Below are positions 54,501-60,000 of a DNA stretch of 60,000 nt, one piece after another. A model generated the notes under the pieces. That model did not search any database, was not told the origin of the DNA, and saw only the letters and a list, made by a program, of their open reading frames with translations. The position numbers and the translations under genes were made by a program. Source of the stretch: Bolinopsis microptera (taxonomy: Eukaryota; Ctenophora; Tentaculata; Lobata; Bolinopsidae); contig NC_087076.1 of NCBI RefSeq assembly GCF_026151205.1, positions 3,435,902 through 3,495,901 of the forward strand, read 5' to 3'. Positions within the stretch are counted from its first letter, which is position 1, and each line of letters begins with the position of its first letter.

Positions 54501-56406
54501 TATACTCATGCAACTTCTGCAGTGCATGCAGCTGCCTGCAGCATCGACTGAGATCTATCATTTGGTGGATTGATCCATCATTTCTTACAGAAGTGTATTA
54601 GTTTTAAATATATCCCGGTAACCTCACAAGCTTGATGTTTGGGCGATGTGTAAACTATACAACGTATAGTTTCACAGTAATTACTCTACTAGCAGAGTGT
54701 AGTAGTAGTGGTATGTGATATTTATGACAACATTTTTCAGTGCGTGAGAAAGCGAGACAGCTTGTAACTCTTCTTAAGGACGATGACAGGCTCAAATCAG
54801 AGAGGAAGAAGGCCTTACAAGCAAAGGAAAGATTCGCTCAAAACAGTACGGGAATCGGGTCAACTAACAGCAAGATTCCTAAAACTTCAGGCACTTTGGG
54901 AGGGTAAGTTTTCTATTCCCTGGATGTGAATCTGCCCAGTGAGCTCATTACTTCCCGATGTTTCCATTGCTCAGTTAGGACTACCTAACGTATAAATTAT
55001 GATCCTGATGGTGATTATTAAATTTGCAGGTTTATGAGTCGTGGAGGAGGCGACAGCTCTCGATCCTCCAACCCTCCACCAGCTGGAGCTGCAGCTGTAA
55101 CTGATCCCTCGATCAGCTCCGCATTAGAGCAGGCCAGGCCAAGTGACAGGGACGAAGAAGACTTGCAGCTTGAACTGGCCCTGGCCATTTCAAAGGAGGA
55201 AGCGGAGAAGTAAGCAAGCTCGTTTTTAAATCTAAACGTTATTATTGACCCTGTTCTCCAGTATTGCAAAGTAGGCTTTGTTCACTTTTTTGTGTGTAAT
55301 AAATTATATTGTCCAGGGATAAGGAAGCGGATGATGCTTTGAAAGCTACTTTAGAACGCAGTAAGACAGAGACACGTATAGAGTACACAGCAGCTGCTGC
55401 CAGTCCTGAACCCCCGAGACAAACACTCCTCTCAATCTCCAAACAACCGCCCCCAAGACCCCCCTCTACCCCTCTCGACCCCTGGGGTTTGCCACTGATG
55501 CCTGGTTCTCCAACAGGAGAATCCTCCCCTCAAATACAGGCTTCATCCCTTCCTGCTAACGATCCTTGGGCTCCAGCACCTCAATCTAGTGGGCAATCAT
55601 TGCTCGACACTTCGCTGGACGCTCAATTTTCTCAGCCAAGTAACTATGCGATAATAAACACTTCCGTCAAGGCTCCTGAGCCTTCGCCGTCTCACCTTAT
55701 AGACCCCTGGGGCGGACCGGTAGCAGTAAGCAATTTCAACACTCTGCAGCCGACTAGTAGTGGCATACTCCAACCCCATTCTTCTACCATGCAACCTGCC
55801 ACCACTAACTTGCTGGGCGACCTTGATCCTTTCGGATCCAGTATGTTGTCCTCCACTCCTCCCATGTCTACCCCTCAGGTGAGATTAACTATAAATGGTT
55901 AAAAGAACCTTTTCTTATTATTTTTACCCAAATTATTTATTTTAAAGATTTACAGATCTCCCAAATCTTGACTTTTCAAACAATCTTCAGATCCCACCCC
56001 ACGTTCCAATGAGTAGCTCAACAACTTTGCAGCCCAGTTCCAAGATGGGCACTATACTAGACAATCGAACCAAACATCTCGTTAATATTGATAACCTCAT
56101 CTCGACGCAAACACCTAATAGGTAATACTACTGTTTTATTGATTGACTTTTGAATGAAATGTTAATTATCGTAATCCATTTCAAATTAATTGTTCGAGAT
56201 TCTAAGAGATCTGACTTATCTGGGTATCCCGCAGTGGACAAACCAACCCGTTCGGGACTCCTCGACCGTCACCTGGATCTGTGTTCAGTGGAGAGAGTAC
56301 CAACCCCTTCCTAGCAAACGTGAACAACTCGCCCAACTTGTCGCTCAATGAGCTTAGAAGTCCGCCTCCTACGGGAACAACTGCCAATACCAACCCTTTT
56401 GCCTGA
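42517..56406 (+). CDS. EPN: Epsin, clathrin adaptor, 9 exons
   Basis: Exons 42517-42539, 42844-42963, 43161-43239, 44282-44420, 54741-54903, 55030-55209, 55317-55878, 55991-56121 and 56235-56406 join in phase to 522 residues. The ENTH domain (about 8-150) shows KVREATCNEPWGP, FAEIMTILWKRLNDHGKNWR, GSERVAQQC, FRFVDKDGKDQG and REKARQLV. It should bind PtdIns(4,5)P2 and bend membrane at clathrin-coated pits. Ubiquitin-interacting motifs follow (EEDLQLELALAISKEE and ADDALKATLERSK). Then come three DPW motifs (DPWGLP, DPWAPA, DPWGGP) and DPFGSS for AP-2, the conserved TILDNRTKHLVNIDNLIS, and three NPF motifs for EH-domain partners. The short N-terminus (MDELDDVR) is from a small first exon and is the least certain part. 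Intron 4 is 10.3 kb and full of repeats, a Penelope-like element and U1 genes. Confidence 0.93.
44421..46100. other. Epsin intron 4, 5' portion
   Basis: No exon supported. Sequence just before 46100 contains GGCACA...TGTGCC and CCGGTTT...ACCGG inverted repeats (46029-46072) near the 3' end of the Penelope-like element, perhaps part of its terminal repeat. Confidence 0.45.
46101..48734 (-). CDS. Penelope-like element, N-terminal GIY-YIG plus RT
   Basis: One intact frame of 877 residues from the first Met; it stays open upstream to about 48900 without another Met. The upstream part encodes a Cys cluster (PCNKSRCLTCKPF). The GIY-YIG endonuclease comes first (IIYLLTCSCGIQYVGLTEQR, then MNGHRAS, ending near ADRELLWINLL). 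A linker with KKKNKSHEDR follows, then the Penelope-type reverse transcriptase: FWIPKLHKNPYKSRFIAG, QVYDFTTLYTNL (motif A), QTKGIPMGGNSSSQFADLSL (motif B) and CRYVDDL (motif C). GIY-YIG before the RT is the permuted order described for Chlamys/Naiad elements; classical Penelope has it at the C-terminus. The absence of stops or shifts suggests recent activity. It lies antisense in epsin intron 4. Confidence 0.88.
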   Translation of the reverse strand: MLTHSESFSCKSSSIIYLLTCSCGIQYVGLTEQRLNERMNGHRASVKAGKSSFVHDHFNTPGHNFHDASIQIIDFIDPSSTEDPRLALADRELLWINLLSTAHPLGLNDNIKGSGNISKSNFNDIYFKSKIKRYKRGHGRKKKNKSHEDRIYKRTLTLREIDNKYESLKRKMPESKYSFYKDISSLQKGELKQLSSHSLCKSGAIFLVIQSFAGQDSTSSPNITSVNSEFITFHYCSKIFDKLRIESVIRDSRILTLLPPNLTPFLPLKVYYKYDIPVGRKLFNYNRFLKSLDNTTISSILEGDCPCSSNPYCYQPRGHIITGDLAFIEHEDLRGIMSYGTKFREPVSVPPEQILESLNECSANFATRMARKHGLSCLEFQDWKDEVSRIFTNRLNFLSSSPNNFTPYNSILQRDDVKSYLDSLSSSFIICSVDKASNNYVFVCKKFYLLTLLNELGYDLTSLECRGNSTYHPVNSVEDDIIQEHVNFIKDNFNIRVSEDNLCLPRIFWIPKLHKNPYKSRFIAGASKCTTKQISVVVNKALKVLKEYFSKYCNSIYNNTGINCDWSINSSKQFLERLPRLEIFNMQVYDFTTLYTNLDLQVVQSLLFELIDLLFSNTNKFICVSLYKNNNFFSKKEYNGYLCFSADKLKTAITFILFNTFVCFGDQILRQTKGIPMGGNSSSQFADLSLGKCEFNYMTRLIKEKKFGLAKLLSRNCRYVDDLNTMNYLHFSNLIRSIYPPDLLMERSGDDNKSVNYLDINISMNNSGHVATKLYNKLDDFNFPVVMYTFPNSNISSSVGYNVFYGQVLRYSSIISDLDSFLCSTNTLYRTLLSRCYNDRLLKSKFRKLLKDRPSILYKYSILDVSDILDITFNVNR
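48735..49977. other. PLE upstream region and intron sequence
   Basis: 48735-48900 is the open upstream part of the Penelope-like frame (Cys cluster), bounded by a minus-strand stop. 48900-49150 is more GC-rich and is probably the element's 5' terminal region. The rest is AT-rich intron. Confidence 0.5.
49923..49940 (+). promoter_or_regulatory. Candidate PSE of U1 gene, copy 1
   Basis: ACACAAGGAAATATTTTG lies at -55 to -38 from the U1 start. The identical 18-mer lies at the same distance before the second U1 gene, while the flanks differ. This is the position of the proximal sequence element bound by SNAPc in snRNA promoters. Confidence 0.78.
49978..50140 (+). ncRNA. U1 spliceosomal snRNA, copy 1
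   Basis: It begins ATACTTACCTG, the 5'-splice-site-pairing end of U1. It has the SL1 region, SL2 (GGGTTTTCCTCCGGGCGGAG), CCATTGCAC, SL3, the Sm site in CATAATTTGTGGTAG and the GC-rich terminal SL4 (GCGGGTGCTGCGGAAACGCGG). Its 163 nt match the usual 164. It base-pairs with 5' splice sites as part of U1 snRNP. A PSE-like element sits upstream. Confidence 0.95.
51006..51955. repeat. Four short GTGCGAT...ATCGCAC hairpins
   Basis: Inverted pairs AGTGCGAT/ATCGCACT occur at 51006-51031, 51059-51084 and 51801-51846, with a variant at 51931-51955 (GGTGCGAT/ATTGCACT). Loops are 10-30 nt and A-rich, sharing AAACTAAT. The stems are nearly identical but the hairpins are scattered. Confidence 0.75.
51981..52169. 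repeat. Foldback with three conserved-loop hairpins
   Basis: Outer arms 51981-52018 and 52133-52169 are inverted relatives (TATACGCT, CTGCATGTATAAT and CGATTACAC against their complements). Between them are three modules, 52028-52046, 52065-52083 and 52105-52123, each reading close to CACTCGGCTGCGCCTCGTG. In each, the bases flanking the conserved core tend to pair with each other: TATTTCAC/GTGAAATA, ATCGAAC/GTGCGAT and a weaker third. Confidence 0.7.
53214..53231 (+). promoter_or_regulatory. Candidate PSE of U1 gene, copy 2
   Basis: ACACAAGGAAATATTTTG ends 37 nt before the U1 start, as in copy 1. Confidence 0.78.
53269..53431 (+). ncRNA. U1 spliceosomal snRNA, copy 2
   Basis: I see no difference from copy 1 over the 163-nt gene, while sequence upstream (except the PSE) and downstream of the gene is unrelated. 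Same strand as copy 1 and as epsin, 3291 bp apart. Sequence identity limited to the gene and PSE points to gene conversion or strong selection rather than a recent large duplication. Confidence 0.95.
53432..54740. other. Epsin intron 4, 3' portion
   Basis: AT-rich, no exon or known element recognised. Confidence 0.5.
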
Positions 56407-56700
56407 ACTTTTTCCTATCTTATCCTCTCTCCTAATACTAAAAGTTTTGCCATTCTGAGAGTGAATGTGAAACCTGATTCTTCGACTTTTGTCAACCCAA
56501 AAGTTGGGACACTTGGTGTGGAACTGTTTGTCGTTTGACTCTCTGCAGTGTTTTTATCAAAGCTCTAATTTGAGTTTGACGCCGGTTTGTGAGCTTAATG
56601 TCCTCCTCCTGGGATTTCTCAGCCTTTTGTATCGATCCGCCCCTTTTTCCGGCTTTGTATTACTTTCGTCATGTGTTCCTTATTAAACTAGATTTTATAC
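56407..56700 (+). other. Epsin 3' UTR region
   Basis: The T-rich sequence after the stop includes ATTAAA at 56683-56688, a common variant polyadenylation signal. The cleavage site is not determined. Confidence 0.45.
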
Positions 56701-56993
56701 GAAAATAATTGTATAATATTTTGTTTAACTGTGGATTAGTTTATTCTATTCGGGTTAAATTTTATAACTATTGATCTATTGTTATGTTTATGCATAGTAC
56801 ATAGATTTATTGAATTTAAATAGAGGTTAGCATTACGCTATGAGAAATGAAAATTTAGAGTTAAAATACAAATTTAATTTTCTGATTTTACTAGTAGTTG
56901 TTAAGGATTCGAGATTAGGATCTATTGAATCGTCGGCCGTGGTATTTATTCTGCAAAATTATGAATTTATTAGAGTCAATATGTTAGCCCTGA

Positions 56994-57034
<41 letters not shown>

Positions 57035-58302
57035 AATCATTGTAATATTGATGCATAGTACATATAAATACAAAATTGCCTTCAATCTCAGAGAGCAATG
57101 CACAATTTTCTAAGCCATATTATTGTAAATATATAGAATCTTGATGAAGAAGTTTTATGTTCCAATTTAGTGGATAGTTAATAGGTGTACAAGGTTAAAA
57201 TGGCCTCTTTGAATTTGATATGCTTAGAGATGTGACTTTTTTTGTCTACCCAAAATAGCAAGTCTGTCAGTCAATGATGAGAGAACTGTTCTTTACCATT
57301 TCAATTCTTACAAATTATTGTATGAATTTGTTAAACCGAATCTTTTTGCGTACTACAAATATCTTTGTATATTGTCAATGTGAGGGTCATTTAAACCATT
57401 TACTGGAGTTGTTAACTCGTAAAATATTTGTTTCAAATATCAGACCATCGTCGAGTCCAACTCGGCGCGCGTCTTGGTAGGTTATAAACCTATAACTGAA
57501 CTGGGGTTGGCGATGCACCACTGACAACTGGGCCGCACCGAGCTGTGAAGGATTCATGACAGCGCGCGTCAATCAACATGATATCATCACATTGCCATGT
57601 CCCCAACTATCTCCACCCCTGTCCCTCTTAAGGGTCATTCACATGACATATTATTAATATTATTACGTAACCAGCCGAGGGGAGGGAGGTTTCCAAATCA
57701 CAAATGATTACACTTGTTTGTTGTTCATATAGTGTCATTTTGATGCAATAGCTATGAGCTATCTGTAAAGACTCTTACTAAATCGCTCGCCCAAAAATTT
57801 CACGTGACTTTGGTTTTTTTGGTTTTGCAGCCGTACAAAACGGTTTTACATAAACCCTAATCCCAACCCTAACCATAACCCCGAAGCTATCCATAATCTT
57901 AACCACAACCCTAACCCGAGCCCTAAATAATCGAATTCACGTTTTACTAGCCTGTCACGTGACCAAATTGACGGATGTTACTCGTCTAAATTTCTTCGAA
58001 GTAGCGCGCGCCGCTTTCTTCTCGAAATGTTAGCGCGCGCCGGGCCAGATCATTAACAATGGTCAATATTATGCATAAACGACCCCTAATATAAACCATC
58101 CTGGCCTTCTGATCAACAGGTACCTAGCTAGACGTAGACCTTCGCGGATGATGATTATAAATTAATCACTCTACATTAACACTCGACAGTCACGTAACTT
58201 TTTCAACCGGCCGTTCTCTAGCTGGTCCTGAACGACTATTCGAAACTTTAACCCTCTAGGCTCTCTGGCTCTATTCTGCACTGATCCCACCCTAGCCTTG
58301 AT
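56701..58302. other. Intergenic, no gene; small repeats
   Basis: It contains a TA dinucleotide run (about 56998-57032) and degenerate telomere-like repeats (57851-57928). At about 57414-57480 is a GAGTCCAACTCGGCGCGCGT repeat that recurs near 58950. A half-element at about 57630-57720 is related to the MITE at 59587. No coding exon supported. Confidence 0.5.
57851..57928. repeat. Degenerate interstitial (CCCTAA)n
   Basis: Repeated CCCTAA, CCCAA and CCATAA variants over about 78 bp, resembling the metazoan telomere repeat TTAGGG on the other strand. Too degenerate and short to be a telomere. Confidence 0.65.
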
Positions 58303-58402
58303 TCACGATGTCAATCCTTCGCATCTCACCGATCTGCATGTGGTTGCGAGAAGCATTATTGGATGCGCGCGCGCGACCCAGTAGTGCATCGCGCTACAAC
58401 GA
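58303..58402. repeat. Dispersed GC-rich repeat, copy 3
   Basis: TTCACGATGTCAATCCTTCG through GTAGTGCATCGCGCTACAA (58381-58399). It is the uninterrupted counterpart of 40168-40405. Confidence 0.75.
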
Positions 58403-58419
58403 AATAGAAGCTCGTCGAT

Positions 58420-58697
58420 CGTTGCTCTGCTTCGCACAGGGGGGTCTGAAACCAGGTTTTCGATCAAATGCTGCCATTTGTAGTCAAACGTCGCCAACAG
58501 TTGCTCTCGTCCAATGAAATCGCTACATTTTGCAAGTTAGTATGCATAATTGAATTACATATATTCATATGCGGAGCTTGGCTTACATAATGCAGCGATT
58601 TCATTGGACGAGAGCAACTTTTGGCGACGTTTGACTACACATGGCAGCGTTTGATCGAAAACCTGGTTTCAGCTCCCCCTGTGTTCGCAGAGCAACG
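58420..58697. repeat. Foldback element, about 110-bp arms
   Basis: 58420-58530 and 58588-58697 are inverted copies at high identity, sharing CCAGGTTTTCGATCAAA and CTCTCGTCCAATGAAATCGC, around a 57-bp AT-rich centre. It is a MITE-like foldback with no coding capacity, adjoining the GC-rich dispersed repeat. Confidence 0.8.
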
Positions 58698-58939
58698 TTC
58701 TCGATGGATTGACATCGTCAATCAAAACGTATGACAACAATTTCTCGTCAGGGGAGCATTTCAACCCAATGTCATGGGGGTGATTCGGAATCAGCGTCCG
58801 AAAATACAACGAATAAAGTTGGTTTAAAGTTGTCGGGGGCCCTTTTTTTGTTGATATCCGTCAAGGGCCAGGGCCCTCTTTAATTTTAAAAATCTTAATC
58901 ATTAATGTTAACGGGTGATACTCGTAAAATATCTGTTCC

Positions 58940-59330
58940 ACATATTGACAGACCGTCGACGAGTCCAACTCGGCGCGCGTCCCGGTAGGTTGTAAATTAA
59001 CCTACAATCTTAATGGCTTACCACGCTCGCAGCTATTCATATTTGTGCGCGTCTATTTATTTCCGAATTCCATAATAACGCGAAACATGGAATATCCAAG
59101 CAAATCAAATACGACAATGCGCGCGGCGCGTCGAAGCAGCTACGTCTGATCATCCAAACCAGCTAAATAATAAAAAGTTGGTAGTTACAAAAAATGTTGT
59201 AAAAAGTATAAATTTTAATTTCGAAATTCCGAATTCTGACAAAAATATTGATTGCATGTTTAATCGGGTAATACTCGTAAAATATTTGTTCCAAATATTA
59301 TACATTAGAGACCGCGTCGAAAAGTGATTA
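58940..59330. repeat. Copies of an ACTCGTAAAATAT repeat
   Basis: TACTCGTAAAATATCTGTTCC with GACGAGTCCAACTCGGCGCG lies at about 58918-58990, and a shorter copy (TACTCGTAAAATATTTGTTC) at about 59271-59320. A third copy lies at 57414-57480. A dispersed family of unknown type. Confidence 0.6.
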
Positions 59331-59586
59331 CATAATATGTGAACAACTTCTATATGTATAAACAATAAAATTATTTATGAGTGTGTACCTTCATCATAAG
59401 TAAATTTGCTTATGGATCTAGAGACTAACATTGATCATGATGACTTTGTAAATAAATGTTTATATCTGAGATGTCAAAGAAAGCATTTATATAATTTTCG
59501 TAACAGTGTAATAGTTACCTTTATATCCACCGTTTTACGTTATCACCCACTTTACCATATTCATTAACGTATTACTTATACATTAT

Positions 59587-59752
59587 AGGGGTCGTTCACA
59601 TTATATTACGTAATCACTTTTTGGCCCATCTTTAACCCCCTCTGCCTCCGTACTCAGTTTTATACATAGCTATTGTGTCAAAATAACACTAGCTTAATCA
59701 TTTAGAAACCCTCCTCCCCCTCGGCTGATTATGTAATGTGTGAACGACCCCT
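59587..59752. mobile_element. 166-bp MITE, AGGGGTCGTTCACA ends
   Basis: AGGGGTCGTTCACA (59587-59600) is exactly reverse-complemented at 59739-59752. A TAT on each side could be a 3-bp duplication, as in PIF/Harbinger-related groups. A related one-sided fragment sits at about 57630-57720. No coding capacity. Confidence 0.75.
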
Positions 59753-59821
59753 TATAACTTTTATAATCAAGTATTCTTGTATGTGTATGTGAGATATGTT
59801 TTGAGTTTATGTCAGCTGAGT

Positions 59822-60000
59822 CAGTGGTGTAACGTTGCCTGTTGGTGCCCCCTCCGCTGAAAATGAGCCCCCATGTTGGCGCCCCTTCCCCTTTTAGCGC
59901 CCCTCCCTAAAATTGAACAAATTAGGTGATTTTAGAGGATATGCTGGTGAAATCTCTAAAAAAGTGTGTTTCTAGAGCAAAACGCAGTTTTGCTAGTACC
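59822..60000 (+). mobile_element. hAT-like element, copy 2, cut by window edge
   Basis: It starts CAGTGGTGTAACGTTGC, a hAT-style terminus, and matches 33924-33745 in reverse. The right end is beyond the window. Confidence 0.65.

Noticed and set aside
55018-55794. Minus-strand frames opposite epsin exons 6 and 7
   Set aside because: Antisense shadows of the DPW/UIM-coding exons.
1-60000. CRISPR arrays or bacterial operons
   Set aside because: The sequence is eukaryotic; the only regular repeats are satellite, microsatellite and transposon arrays without unique spacers.

Overview
This is an AT-rich window from an animal nuclear genome. GT-AG introns, split genes with metazoan orthologues, U1 snRNA genes and dense non-LTR and Penelope-type retroelements all show this. 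Three SRCR domains in one secreted protein, an SGNH-ORF1 CR1-group LINE and a LINE with a restriction-like endonuclease fit a marine invertebrate, perhaps a cnidarian, but nothing here fixes the phylum.

Layout. 1-7.2 kb is largely non-coding, with two near-perfect palindromes and a possible alternative first exon. 7.2-9.7 kb holds a six-exon, four-EF-hand, calmodulin-like gene (+). 11.5-20.8 kb carries exons of a coiled-coil gene (-). Between its two exon groups lie three other items: a one-exon signal-peptide/TM protein, a 163-bp satellite with a 163+105 higher-order pattern, and a one-exon secreted acidic-repeat SRCR protein. 21.3-29.0 kb is one old CR1-type LINE (-) broken by at least four later insertions, which can be ordered from their target-site duplications. 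30.5-38.4 kb holds two more degenerate LINEs (-), one of them split by a LINE with a CCHC and restriction-like endonuclease. 34-40.4 kb is rich in very small elements with 8-bp target duplications.

41.7-56.4 kb is the conserved gene pair. DMAC2L/ATP5S-like (mitochondrial, one exon) is followed 263 bp later by a nine-exon epsin with an ENTH domain, ubiquitin-interacting motifs, and DPW and NPF motifs. The 10.3-kb fourth intron of epsin contains an intact Penelope-like element with an N-terminal GIY-YIG domain (Naiad type, -). It also holds two U1 snRNA genes that share a promoter element at identical spacing, and a foldback structure with three conserved-loop hairpins. 56.4-60 kb is repeat-rich intergenic DNA.

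Exon boundaries were derived by hand from splice sites, reading phase and family conservation. No alignment was run.
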